From Bacteroidota bacterium (GTDB lineage: Bacteria; Bacteroidota; Bacteroidia; Flavobacteriales; Weeksellaceae): a DNA stretch of 18,790 nucleotides. The position numbers and the translations under genes were made by a program. This document shows positions 7,610 to 15,643 of the stretch, in pieces. Under the pieces are notes generated by a model. That model did no database searches. It worked only from the letters and a program-made list of their open reading frames with translations, and had not been told where the DNA came from. The stretch lies in contig JAEZDQ010000098.1 in the NCBI GenBank assembly GCA_023433225.1, positions 1 through 18,790 of the forward strand, written 5' to 3'. Position 1 is the first letter of the stretch. Each line of letters starts with the position of its first letter.

Positions 7610-8779
7610 TCAAAGAATTCTTTTGCAAAGCAGGATGTGCTTGGTCGAAATACTCTGGGTAAAAACCAGTGTAAAATCGATTCCTTCCCGGATTTTGTAT
7701 TTCTTTCGGACTGCTTCCGTTTTCAACGGATAATTTCTAACGAGTAAATGAAAGCCTTGTTTTTCGATTTGTTTTTTCGGGTTTTTAATTTCCTCCAAGA
7801 CCTCAAAAGTTTTGCCCGGAAAATCTTCAATCAATTGATTTGAAGTATAAAGATGTGAATTTACGTGGAGTTTTTTCAAACCGAATGCAGCACCAACCCG
7901 CTTGAACGCACCCGATTTCAAAATGGCGGCATTCGGTTCATATAGGAATTTTTCAGGCTCGGAAAACTCCGACAATGTTTGGGGTTCTTCATCCCAATTA
8001 AATTTGAAATCGGGATGATTGGAAGCCAAATTTACCGCTTTTATTTTCGGATTCGGATGCTTTTCCTTTTTACAAGCCAATAGTATTTCCCTGACTTCAT
8101 TTTTGACGGCCACAATATGGATTCCCTGAATCTGCGGAATTTTCTCGATTGTTGATTTCAAATCCAACAAAGGCGAAAGTTTGAAGACCAAGGTTTCGGC
8201 ACGCGACAAGAATTCCTCCATCCAATCGAGGATATTCGGTTCCAAATCTTCCAGAACCACTTTCCGCTGCGAAGCGATTCTGCGCGAAGGATCTAGGTAA
8301 ATCACATCCCATTTGGAAGTCGGATTTTGGCTGAAATAATTTTCAAATTCCGCATGAATGTATTTTAAATTGTGCTGATTTAATATCGTGAAATTATGTT
8401 TAGAAATTTCCACCAATTCCGGGTTCCTTTCCAATGCGGTTACAGTTTCAAATTTTTGAGCAAAAGCAAAAGCATCGATGCCCATTCCGGCCGTTAAATC
8501 AATCAGCGTTGTTCCTTTTAGAATTTCAGATTTATAGGTCGAGGTTTTCCAAGATGAAGCTTGCTCCAGATTGATGGAGGGCGGAAAATAAATTCCTTCT
8601 TTCTCATATAAAAAAGGAAATTTGTTTTTGGCGATTTGCATACCCTTAATTTGCTGCGCCAATTCAGAAGAAGAAACATTTTCAAAAGGAGATTTTTGGA
8701 GGGAAACTTCACGAACATCACGGTTTTGGTTTTCTCGGATAAATTCTTGGATTTCGGAATGGAGCAGATTTGGGTTCAT
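7610..8779 (-). CDS. SAM-dependent methyltransferase with THUMP-like domain
   Basis: This 389-aa class I methyltransferase has motif I LIDLTAGMGIDAFAF at 92-106, an acidic motif II residue in ALERNP (Glu117) and motif IV YLDPSRR at 161-167. The N-terminal 80 residues and the C-terminal third (after about 280, with KSGAFKRVGAAFGLKKLHVNSHLYTS) fit the Bacteroidota family annotated as 'class I SAM-dependent methyltransferase' with a THUMP-like C-terminal domain, which suggests an RNA substrate, but the target is not established to my knowledge. Alternative ATGs at 8809 and 8806 would add ten residues; I prefer 8779 because an exact -7 box (8786-8793) lies inside that extension. The gene is divergent from the MscS-type channel and its 3' end abuts the heptamer repeat. 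Confidence 0.83.
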   Translation of the reverse strand: MNPNLLHSEIQEFIRENQNRDVREVSLQKSPFENVSSSELAQQIKGMQIAKNKFPFLYEKEGIYFPPSINLEQASSWKTSTYKSEILKGTTLIDLTAGMGIDAFAFAQKFETVTALERNPELVEISKHNFTILNQHNLKYIHAEFENYFSQNPTSKWDVIYLDPSRRIASQRKVVLEDLEPNILDWMEEFLSRAETLVFKLSPLLDLKSTIEKIPQIQGIHIVAVKNEVREILLACKKEKHPNPKIKAVNLASNHPDFKFNWDEEPQTLSEFSEPEKFLYEPNAAILKSGAFKRVGAAFGLKKLHVNSHLYTSNQLIEDFPGKTFEVLEEIKNPKKQIEKQGFHLLVRNYPLKTEAVRKKYKIREGIDFTLVFTQSISTKHILLCKRIL

Positions 8780-8785
8780 TTCATA

Positions 8786-8793
8786 CAAAGTTA
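8786..8793 (-). promoter_or_regulatory. -7 box (TAACTTTG) of the methyltransferase gene
   Basis: The minus strand reads TAACTTTG, an exact TAnnTTTG match only 6 bp before the ATG at 8779. Transcription would start at or just before that codon, giving a leaderless or nearly leaderless message. Confidence 0.45.
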
Positions 8794-8865
8794 AAAAATG
8801 TGCCATCATTTTAGGTTATTTGCCACTTCCATCCATCGCAAAAAATCGATTTTCTATAAATTCCT

Positions 8866-8873
8866 TACCTTTG
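8866..8873 (+). promoter_or_regulatory. -7 box (TACCTTTG) of the MscS-type channel gene
   Basis: TACCTTTG is an exact TAnnTTTG match and is the same 8-mer as the box at 7572-7579. Transcription would begin near 8879, giving a leader of about 40 nt. Confidence 0.5.
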
Positions 8874-8874
8874 G

Positions 8875-8900
8875 CGGCTCATTTAAGCTCTTTGGAGCCG
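8875..8900 (+). promoter_or_regulatory. Overlapping dyads in the leader of the MscS-type channel
   Basis: CGGCTC (8875-8880) and GAGCCG (8895-8900) are perfect reverse complements 14 bp apart. A tighter stem, GCTC-tttg-GAGC (8887-8898), uses the same right arm. The outer dyad straddles the predicted transcription start and could be a DNA operator; the inner one would be a small hairpin in the mRNA. No regulator is implied by the neighbours. Confidence 0.35.
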
Positions 8901-8919
8901 TGGAAAAATCTATGATTTT

Positions 8920-10221
8920 ATGGAAATTCAACTGAGAGATTCTTACACATTGGTTACGGAATGGCTGGACGGCCTATTGGGTTCTTGGGGAATTTCGGGA
9001 AATTACTTGCCCTTCGTCAATTTGATTGTTTTATTGATTCTGTCATTATTGTTTTTGGTTTTGTTGCAATTCATCATTCGTCGGATATTATTGAAGGTTG
9101 CTTACAATATTGCCAAAAAATCCAAAACGAAATTTGATGACTACCTCATTCAAAATAAAGTTTTGAGAAATATTGCAGGTTTAGTGCCTTTGTATTTATC
9201 CGTAGTTTTCATTCCTTTGATTTTCGCCCATTTTCCAAGCTGGGTTGTTCCCGCTCAGAAATTCATTGACCTTTTGTTGATTTTTGCCTGGGTTTTGGTT
9301 TTGAGTTCACTTTTCCGATCCATCAAAGACCATTTGCAAACCAAGAAAGGCTTTGAAGGGAAACCGCTTGACAGCTACCTCCAGGTTTCCTACATCTTAT
9401 TGTATTTCATTGGCGGGGTCATTGCATTTACACTCATATCCGGTAATTCGCCTTGGGCTTTCATCACCGCGATGGGTGCGGCTTCTGCAGTTTTAATGTT
9501 GGTTTTTAAGGATACCATCTTGGGTTTCGTAGCCAGCATACAAGTTTCGACCAACGACATGGTACGCATCGGGGATTGGATTGAAATGCCCAAATACCAA
9601 GCAGATGGTGACGTGATTGAAATCAACCTCAATACCGTTAAAATCCAAAATTGGGATAAAACCATTACGACCATTCCGACTTATTATCTGATTACCGATT
9701 CTTTCAAAAACTGGCGGGGAATGCAGAAAACAGGTGGCAGGCGAATCAAACGTGCCATCAATATCAAGATTTCCAGCATTCATTATTTATCGGAGGAAGA
9801 ACTTGAGGAGCTTCGAAAAATAAAAATTTTGGTTCCTTTTCTCGATAGCCGCCAAGCGGAAATCGACCTGTACAACCAAGAACATTTTCCCGACCGCTCT
9901 ATGCCGGTCAACGGACGGAACATGACCAACATTGGAGTTTTCCGCCAATATGCAAATGAATACATTCGCCAAAACCCCAACATACGCCAAGATATGACGA
10001 TGATTGTTCGTCAATTAGCACCGACCGAACACGGGCTTCCTTTGGAGTTGTATATGTTTTCGGCTGATACCCGGTGGGCAGTTTATGAAAATGTGATGGC
10101 TGATATTTTTGACCATCTTTTGGCTGCCATCCAGTATTTCAATCTCGAAGTATTCGAAAACCCGTCTTCAGATGACCTGCGAAGTTTAAACCTAAACAAA
10201 ATTCCTGAAATATTGAATTGA
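8920..10221 (+). CDS. MscS-family mechanosensitive channel, YbdG-like
   Basis: This 433-aa inner-membrane channel protein opens under membrane tension to release solutes on osmotic downshock. Five hydrophobic segments are visible (about 31-54, 86-104, 113-131, 155-173 and 180-206), the last being the pore-lining helix with small residues (AMGAASAVLMLVFKD). The MscS beta domain follows: NDMVRIGDWIEMPKYQADG at 212-230, then VKIQNWDKTITTIP and SFKNWRGM at 261-268. These stretches and the length match E. coli YbdG, the MscM-type channel, better than MscS itself. The ATG at 8920 has a promoter box at 8866-8873. It converges with the PerM-like gene, with 18 bp between stop codons. MscL at 15644-16054 gives this window a second mechanosensitive channel class. 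Confidence 0.93.
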   Translation: MEIQLRDSYTLVTEWLDGLLGSWGISGNYLPFVNLIVLLILSLLFLVLLQFIIRRILLKVAYNIAKKSKTKFDDYLIQNKVLRNIAGLVPLYLSVVFIPLIFAHFPSWVVPAQKFIDLLLIFAWVLVLSSLFRSIKDHLQTKKGFEGKPLDSYLQVSYILLYFIGGVIAFTLISGNSPWAFITAMGAASAVLMLVFKDTILGFVASIQVSTNDMVRIGDWIEMPKYQADGDVIEINLNTVKIQNWDKTITTIPTYYLITDSFKNWRGMQKTGGRRIKRAINIKISSIHYLSEEELEELRKIKILVPFLDSRQAEIDLYNQEHFPDRSMPVNGRNMTNIGVFRQYANEYIRQNPNIRQDMTMIVRQLAPTEHGLPLELYMFSADTRWAVYENVMADIFDHLLAAIQYFNLEVFENPSSDDLRSLNLNKIPEILN

Positions 10222-10239
10222 TAAACCAGGTAGGAACGA

Positions 10240-11337
10240 TTACAAATTCCTCGTAATGCTTTGAACGATTTTATATTCGGAAAAGAACTCTTTCAAAACC
10301 ACTCTCAATACCGTATAAGCCGGAACGGCTACCGCGACGCCGATGACTCCGAATAAAATCCCGCCAATTAAAATCACCAAAAAAATCTCCAAAGGGTTGG
10401 AGCGGACACTTCTGGAATAAATCAAAGGTTGGTTGATAAAATTGTCCCAGACATGGGTTAGGCAGTACCAGAACATAATCCACAGAACGGTCGGAACGAT
10501 TTGCGTCCTGAAATCGAGCCCCAAAGCATGTAAATCGCTCATTGATAAACTTGCCATGATGGCTCCGCCGAGCAGCGGGCCGATGTATGGCAAAGGGTTC
10601 AGCAAAGCGCAAATCAAGGCGATGACTGCCGCATAATTGATCCCGAAAGAGAGCAGAATCACAAAATAAAACGTGAACATAATCAATACCTGAAGCGTCA
10701 GTCCGATAAAATAACGCGAAAGCAGGTTTTTGGTTTTACTGAGCACGGATTCAAAACGAGGTTCTTCCGCATTTGGAACCACCGCCATCAACATTTTATT
10801 AATTAAGTCCCGGTCTTTTAAAAAGAAAAAGGTGATGAATACGATTGAAAAAGTATCAATCATCAATACGCCCAAAGTGGTAATTGAATCTCCAAAAATT
10901 CCAGAAATACTTTTCACATCCACTTTCTCTACGGCGTCACTTACATAGGTTTTCAGGAATGGAATGTCCAAAATACCCAATGAATCCGAAAGCAATTGTA
11001 ATTGCAAAGCAACGGCTCCTTCAAAACGATCCAAGTAAACGAAATTGCCCCAGAATCGAAAAGGTTGTTTCAACACCAAGGAAATAAACAAACTGATAAA
11101 TCCTACAAACAAGGTGATGAATAAACTAATCGTAACAATTGCCGCTATACTGTTGGGAATCCGAAGTTTATTATGCATCAGGTTCATCAAAGGCCGGCCG
11201 ATCATGGCCAATACGAAAGCGATGGCCAAATAAGCAAATACCGAACGAATTAACCATAGAAAATACAAAGCCAGACAAACCAGTATCGCGATTCCCAAAG
11301 CTCTCAGGATGCCATATGACAGTTGTTTGTAATTCAT
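10240..11337 (-). CDS. AI-2E/PerM-family membrane transporter
   Basis: This 365-aa protein has the AI-2E (PerM/TqsA) family layout: paired N-terminal helices (about 8-30 and 33-48), another pair at about 62-90, a soluble stretch at 95-145 and four or more C-terminal helices, with the conserved NPLPYIGPLLGG near 247-259. Members export small molecules or, in the UPF0118/PerM group, act in pH or sodium tolerance; the substrate here is unknown and quorum-sensing transport should not be assumed. Its ATG overlaps the mutA stop codon (ATGA, 4 bp), so it is translated as the last gene of the udk-mutA block. In relatives I recall the large mutase subunit following mutA at this place. Confidence 0.88.
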   Translation of the reverse strand: MNYKQLSYGILRALGIAILVCLALYFLWLIRSVFAYLAIAFVLAMIGRPLMNLMHNKLRIPNSIAAIVTISLFITLFVGFISLFISLVLKQPFRFWGNFVYLDRFEGAVALQLQLLSDSLGILDIPFLKTYVSDAVEKVDVKSISGIFGDSITTLGVLMIDTFSIVFITFFFLKDRDLINKMLMAVVPNAEEPRFESVLSKTKNLLSRYFIGLTLQVLIMFTFYFVILLSFGINYAAVIALICALLNPLPYIGPLLGGAIMASLSMSDLHALGLDFRTQIVPTVLWIMFWYCLTHVWDNFINQPLIYSRSVRSNPLEIFLVILIGGILFGVIGVAVAVPAYTVLRVVLKEFFSEYKIVQSITRNL

Positions 11338-12617
11338 AAGGATTTTTCCAATTTTGCGGCAAGGCGTTTCGAGAAAATAGGTTCTATCAAAACCTTTGTT
11401 TTATTAGGATCCGGAACGGGAAGTTCCAGCGGTTTCTCGGCCGGGTTTCGAAACTTATTGACCCCGATCAACACCAGTTTTCCTTCATCAAAAGCAGCTT
11501 GTTCTTTCTCCGCGCTTTTGGAAATCATCTTTTGAATAGTTCCTTCGAACAATCCTTTAAGAAATCCGCCGTCCGATTCTATTTTCTTGAATAATTCCAA
11601 GGCGTTTTTACAAAACAAATCTGTGAGGTTTTCAATGAAATATCCACCTGCAACAGGATCTTGGAATTTATCGAAATGGGATTCGCGCTGCAATAATAAT
11701 TGCTGCTTTGAGGCCAATTCTTCGGAAAAATCAGACCCATTTTGGATGGCATCAAATGGGTATACAAATACCGCGTCCGCTTTGCCCTGAGCGGCAGCAG
11801 AGACCTCTAAACCACCCCTAATCAGGTTGTTGTGAATATCGAGAACCGATTTGTTTCGCAAAGAAGTTTCCGCATAAATAAAGGTGTCGGATGTTGTCCC
11901 ATATTCAGACGCAATGTTACCCCAAAGTTTACGCAATGCACGCAATTTAGCGATTTCAAAGAAATAATTGCTGCCTACCGCGGTTTTGAAGAAAATCTTT
12001 TCCGCCGATTCACCGCCAAACTTTTGTAAATATTCATTGCCGTGAGCCAATGCAATTGCAATCTGCTGCACATGGTTGGCTCCGGCATTTTGATAAAGCG
12101 AAGCATTCACCAGAAGGGATTTGGCGAAGTGTTTTTCCTTCAACATTTCCCTGCCCAAATGAAAGTCTTCATTTTCGGAGCGGTACCAATTCCCCGTTGC
12201 GACCAGATTTCCCAAACAATCGAATCCGAGGTATTGGAGATTTGGGATTTTGGAAAAATCGGTTCGTTGAATCGTTTCATGAGGGGTTTTGAAATGGTAA
12301 AAAAAATCCAAATATTCCGGAATCCGGGAAATATTTTCAATCTGTTCATCATTCAAATTGAAACCATACAAATAAGAAAAATCCTGATCAGGATGACCGG
12401 AAAAGTCGGCGATAACCTTCCAATCGGATGCCGTATTGATAATGTTTGAATTAGTGTATTCCACATCGTCCCGGGTGTAAAGCGGTTTTACTTGAATCCC
12501 TTCGGGCGAATCCCAAACAAGTACTTCATTGTAATCCAATCCCCCAAGTTCCGCTTGCACTTTGAGTTTCCATTCTTGAGGACTGAGTTCTGGAAATTCA
12601 GTGTTGGGCTGATTCAT
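11334..12617 (-). CDS. mutA: Methylmalonyl-CoA mutase small (beta) subunit
   Basis: This 427-aa protein is the non-catalytic partner of methylmalonyl-CoA mutase, which interconverts succinyl-CoA and methylmalonyl-CoA with coenzyme B12. It shows the mutase TIM-barrel start VWDSPEGIQVKPLYTRDD (34-51), the GSNYFFEIAKLRALRKLW and LDIHNNLIRGGLEVSAAAQGKADA stretches, and QDPVAGGYFIENLTDLF. It stops at about 427 residues with no B12-binding domain (no DxHxxG), as expected of a beta subunit; family members in flavobacteria are similar in length. The start overlaps the DivIC-like gene by 20 bp and the end overlaps the PerM-like gene by 4 bp. The catalytic subunit mutB is not in the window, which is unusual because the pair is normally adjacent. 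Confidence 0.9.
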   Translation of the reverse strand: MNQPNTEFPELSPQEWKLKVQAELGGLDYNEVLVWDSPEGIQVKPLYTRDDVEYTNSNIINTASDWKVIADFSGHPDQDFSYLYGFNLNDEQIENISRIPEYLDFFYHFKTPHETIQRTDFSKIPNLQYLGFDCLGNLVATGNWYRSENEDFHLGREMLKEKHFAKSLLVNASLYQNAGANHVQQIAIALAHGNEYLQKFGGESAEKIFFKTAVGSNYFFEIAKLRALRKLWGNIASEYGTTSDTFIYAETSLRNKSVLDIHNNLIRGGLEVSAAAQGKADAVFVYPFDAIQNGSDFSEELASKQQLLLQRESHFDKFQDPVAGGYFIENLTDLFCKNALELFKKIESDGGFLKGLFEGTIQKMISKSAEKEQAAFDEGKLVLIGVNKFRNPAEKPLELPVPDPNKTKVLIEPIFSKRLAAKLEKSL

Positions 12618-12963
12618 TGGCTATGGGCTTTTTTACTTTTTGTTCTTCTACAATAAATACTTCTTCGTCTGCTCTTTTGAGGAAATGCTTTTCACGCGCA
12701 ATCCTTTCAATTTCAGTGGAATCATTTTTCATCCGGTTGATTTGAATGGTTTCTTTTTCCAATTTTTCCCCGTAATATTTTTTATCTTGGTTCAATTCGA
12801 TGATTTCTTTATCGAGCTCCCGGTGGATAAAGAATGAATTTTGATCAAAAAAGACCATCCAAATTACGAAGAAAGCACCCACAATCAGGTATTTATTCAG
12901 GAAAATTTTATACCACCTGGATGATTTACCGTTTTTTTCTATGGGGTCTTTCAAGGGGTTCAT
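12598..12963 (-). CDS. FtsB/DivIC-family septum formation protein
   Basis: This 121-aa bitopic membrane protein has a short basic cytoplasmic N-terminus, one membrane helix at about 23-40 (KYLIVGAFFVIWMVFF) and a coiled coil at about 46-80, then the family's C-terminal signature ERIAREKHFLKRADEEVFIV (86-105). FtsB/DivIC proteins join the FtsL-FtsQ subcomplex of the divisome and help trigger septal wall synthesis. Which of the two names fits cannot be decided from sequence. It overlaps udk by 4 bp (ATGA) upstream and mutA by 20 bp downstream. This udk - septum initiator - mutA order is one I recall from many flavobacteria. Confidence 0.88.
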   Translation of the reverse strand: MNPLKDPIEKNGKSSRWYKIFLNKYLIVGAFFVIWMVFFDQNSFFIHRELDKEIIELNQDKKYYGEKLEKETIQINRMKNDSTEIERIAREKHFLKRADEEVFIVEEQKVKKPIANESAQH

Positions 12964-13586
12964 CTCAATTGGGTTGAAATTAATTTGTCTTTGATAAGGG
13001 TCGAAAGCAGCCGGATGGCCACCTCATTTTTCTTTTTCATATTGGGAACGATGATATCGGCATAACTTTTAGAAGGTTCGATGAATTGTTCGTGCATCGG
13101 CTTGAGGGTTTTCTGGTACCGTGTAAGCACCTCATCCAAGTCTCTTCCTCTTTCTTGAATATCCCGCCGGATCCTGCGGATCAACCGTTCATCAGAATCG
13201 GCATGCACAAATATTTTCACATCAAACAAATCCCGGAGTTCCGGATGCGTCAAAACCAAAATCCCTTCGATGATGACCACATCTTTGGGATGGGTCAGAA
13301 TAGTCTCCTCTTTTCGGCTATGGGTAATGAAAGAATAAAGCGGCTGCTGGATGGTTTCACCATTTTTCAATGCAAGCACATGACGGGTAAGCAACTCGAA
13401 GTCAATGGAACGGGGATGGTCGAAATTTATTTTTTCCCTTTCTTCCAAAGAAAGTTCATTATGGTCTTTGTAATAATTGTCCTGCGAAATGACCAAAACT
13501 TCCTCGGCATCAAGGTTTCGCAGTATATTGGTCACTACGGTCGTCTTCCCTGATCCTGTCCCCCCCGCTATTCCGATGATAAGCAT
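12960..13586 (-). CDS. udk: Uridine kinase
   Basis: Udk phosphorylates uridine and cytidine to the monophosphates in pyrimidine salvage. The 208-aa protein starts with MLIIGIAGGTGSGKTT, whose P-loop GGTGSGKT spans 8-15, followed by SQDNYYKD (the substrate-binding Asp/Tyr region), FDHPRSIDFELL, SFITHSRKE and VVIIEGILVL, and later the lid residues DERLIRRIRRDIQERGR. All are standard for bacterial uridine kinase. It sits 3 bp after sanA and overlaps the DivIC-like gene by 4 bp, so it is inside an operon. Two P-loop glycine codons form a run of seven G on the coding strand. Confidence 0.96.
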   Translation of the reverse strand: MLIIGIAGGTGSGKTTVVTNILRNLDAEEVLVISQDNYYKDHNELSLEEREKINFDHPRSIDFELLTRHVLALKNGETIQQPLYSFITHSRKEETILTHPKDVVIIEGILVLTHPELRDLFDVKIFVHADSDERLIRRIRRDIQERGRDLDEVLTRYQKTLKPMHEQFIEPSKSYADIIVPNMKKKNEVAIRLLSTLIKDKLISTQLR

Positions 13587-13589
13587 AAT

Positions 13590-14246
13590 TTACGATTCTT
13601 TTGGAAAATATTCTTTTTGTTTATAATATTTCGGCATGGTGCGAAAAACATAGACATCCAGCAAGGCTTTGACACGGGCGAAATACTCTCGCGAAAGCGT
13701 GACTTTGCCATAGGTTTCAGGCACATCCCGGGCATTAAATCCCAAGGCGTAAATATCGTGATTTTTAGCAATAAAAATAGCCCGTTCATTGTGAAAATCT
13801 TGGGAAATGATTGTCAGCGAATCTTGACCAAAGACTTCCTTTGCCCGAATGACCGAATCCAAGGTGCTGAATCCCGCGAAATCCTCTACGATACACTCCG
13901 CGGGAATACCCATTCCCACCAAGTATTTTTTCATGTCGCGGGTTTCATTGTATTCGTGAATGGAATTGTCTCCGCTGACAATGATGAAATTGATTTTTCC
14001 TTTTTGATACAACTCAAATGTGGCTTCCATGCGGTTTTGGAAAAAAGAATTCACTACCCCTCCCCGGGCGCGTTTGCTCGTTCCTAAAACCAATCCGGTT
14101 GCATTGTAGGGGATTTCATCTGCCTCATTATAAGTCATTCCTTCAGCAGATTTTTCCACCCAATGGTTGGAAAGCAAAACGGAGGTGGTAAACAAAATGA
14201 GCAATGCCAAAAGCAGTTTCCAGAATCGTCTAATCAAAGTTTTCAT
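13590..14246 (-). CDS. sanA: SanA/ElyC/YdcF-family (DUF218) membrane protein
   Basis: This 218-aa protein has one N-terminal membrane helix (about 9-25) and a periplasmic DUF218 domain. Conserved motifs are VLGTSKR near 53, FIIVSGDN near 87, a TRDMKKYLVGMGIP stretch, DFAGFSTLDSVIRAKEVFG and IISQDFHNERA. In E. coli, SanA is an inner-membrane protein whose loss makes cells vancomycin-sensitive at high temperature, implying an envelope barrier role; its molecular activity is unclear. The reading frame extends to 14258, but that codon is TTG, so I start at the ATG at 14246. It overlaps the rmuC 3' end by 17 bp and precedes udk by 3 bp, a clear operon context. Confidence 0.88.
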   Translation of the reverse strand: MKTLIRRFWKLLLALLILFTTSVLLSNHWVEKSAEGMTYNEADEIPYNATGLVLGTSKRARGGVVNSFFQNRMEATFELYQKGKINFIIVSGDNSIHEYNETRDMKKYLVGMGIPAECIVEDFAGFSTLDSVIRAKEVFGQDSLTIISQDFHNERAIFIAKNHDIYALGFNARDVPETYGKVTLSREYFARVKALLDVYVFRTMPKYYKQKEYFPKES

Positions 14247-15564
14247 CTGCTCGTTCAATTAATCTTTCAGACAAGGACTTGGCTGTTTTGGCACCCAGCT
14301 GTTTGATTTTTTCCGCACTTCGGATGAGGTTGCCTCTGCCTTCGGTCAGTTTGTTCATCGCGATTCGGTAATCCTCTTTGGTACGGTCAATATTTTTCCC
14401 GATACTGATCAAATCTTCGGTAAAACCAACGAATTTATCGTAAAGTGCTCCGCCCTGCCGGGCGATTTCCATGGCGTTTCGGTTCTGATGTTCAAACTTC
14501 CAGATGCTGGAAATGGTACGCAATGTTGCCAACAACGTAGAGGGTGAAACCACCACAATATTCCGCTCAAAAGCATCGTTGAAAATCTCCGGGTCGGATT
14601 GAACGGTGGCGGTGAAAGCGGATTCAATCGGAATAAAGAGCAGTACAAAATCAAGGCTGCGGATGTCGTAGATATTTTGGTATTGTTTTTCGGAAAGGGA
14701 TTTGATGTGCGCCCGGACGGAGTTCACGTGGTCCTTCAGGTGGCGGGGCTTTTGGGTTTCGTCCTCTTCATTGAAATACCGTTCAAAGGCGAGGAGGGAA
14801 ACTTTGGAATCCACCACAATGGATTTGTTTTCCGGCAGGTTAACGACCACATCGGGTTGGATGCGGCGGTTGTCTTCGGTGGCATAGGTTTTTTGGATGA
14901 AATATTCCCGATCTCTTTCCAATCCGCTTTTTTCGAGAATCCTTTCCAAAATGACTTCGCCCCAGTTGCCCTGCATTTTCTGGTCACCTTTGAGTGCTTT
15001 GGTCAGGTTTTGCGCTTCTTGGTTGATGCGCTCATTGAGTTTCGATAAATCTTCGATTTGCTGTTTCAGGGAAGCGTTCTTTTCGATACTGTCTTTGTGG
15101 CTGGCTTCCACTTTGGTTTCGAAATCTTTTAATTTTTCTTTTAAAGGATTCAGGACGATTTCCAGATTCAGTTTATTTTGTTGGGTAAACTTTTCGGATT
15201 TATCCTCAAAAATTTTCTGGGCGAGGTTTTCAAATTCCTTTTTGAAACGTTCATTGAGTTGTTCGATTTCGGCCTTGTGTTCCTCAAGCCGGTTGAGAAG
15301 GTTGGCGTTTTCCGTTTGTTTCTGAGCCAATTCCACAGCGAACTTTTCTTTTTCGGTTTCGGAAAGATTCCATTTGGATTCGATTTTTTCAAAGGATTCG
15401 CGGTGTTCCGCCCTCAATTCATCCAAAGAACTGTTCAAAAGCTTTTCCCTTTCCAAGGCTCCGTTGAGGACGGCTTTGGCCTTGAGTGAAGAAAAATAAT
15501 AGCCCAGCACCGCGGCACCGGCCGTTAAAATTAATAGTAAAACAATCCAAACCCAAGTTTCCAT
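14230..15564 (-). CDS. rmuC: DNA recombination protein RmuC
   Basis: RmuC is a membrane-anchored protein that limits inversions at short inverted repeats; a nuclease activity is suggested by its fold. The 444-aa protein has an N-terminal membrane helix (about 4-26), a long coiled coil (about 30-190), then the RmuC domain: QGNWGEVILERILEKSG at 198-214, RRIQPDVVVNLPENKSIVVDSKVSL at about 233-257 (the Asp ... DSK pattern of a PD-(D/E)xK-like core) and FIPIESAF with VVVSPSTLLATLRTI further on. All signature regions are intact. The ATG at 15564 follows a 79-bp gap after mscL with no clear promoter box. Its 3' end overlaps sanA. Confidence 0.95.
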   Translation of the reverse strand: METWVWIVLLLILTAGAAVLGYYFSSLKAKAVLNGALEREKLLNSSLDELRAEHRESFEKIESKWNLSETEKEKFAVELAQKQTENANLLNRLEEHKAEIEQLNERFKKEFENLAQKIFEDKSEKFTQQNKLNLEIVLNPLKEKLKDFETKVEASHKDSIEKNASLKQQIEDLSKLNERINQEAQNLTKALKGDQKMQGNWGEVILERILEKSGLERDREYFIQKTYATEDNRRIQPDVVVNLPENKSIVVDSKVSLLAFERYFNEEDETQKPRHLKDHVNSVRAHIKSLSEKQYQNIYDIRSLDFVLLFIPIESAFTATVQSDPEIFNDAFERNIVVVSPSTLLATLRTISSIWKFEHQNRNAMEIARQGGALYDKFVGFTEDLISIGKNIDRTKEDYRIAMNKLTEGRGNLIRSAEKIKQLGAKTAKSLSERLIERADENFD

Positions 15565-15643
15565 TCCGTAAAATTAGAAAATGTTTTTTGTTTAAATAAG
15601 CGAAAACCGACCGTTTAGCCCAAATTGAAGGGATGAAAAAATA

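Noticed and set aside
10240..11337. Quorum-sensing autoinducer-2 exporter
   Set aside because: The family name is historical; nothing nearby makes or senses AI-2, so only family membership is claimed.
11334..12617. mutA as a truncated mutase gene
   Set aside because: Lack of the B12-binding domain is normal for the beta subunit; length and motifs are otherwise complete.
13086..13553. Long open frames opposite udk, rmuC and mutA
   Set aside because: They mirror the codon pattern of well-identified genes on the other strand and show no recognisable domains.
13560..13566. Run of seven G (coding strand) in the udk P-loop as a phase-variation tract
   Set aside because: Seven bases is short for slippage switching and the run is explained by glycine codons of the conserved P-loop in an essential-type salvage gene.
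14247..14258. Longer SanA start
   Set aside because: The codon at 14258 is TTG; the ATG at 14246 gives a standard positively charged N-terminus before the membrane helix.
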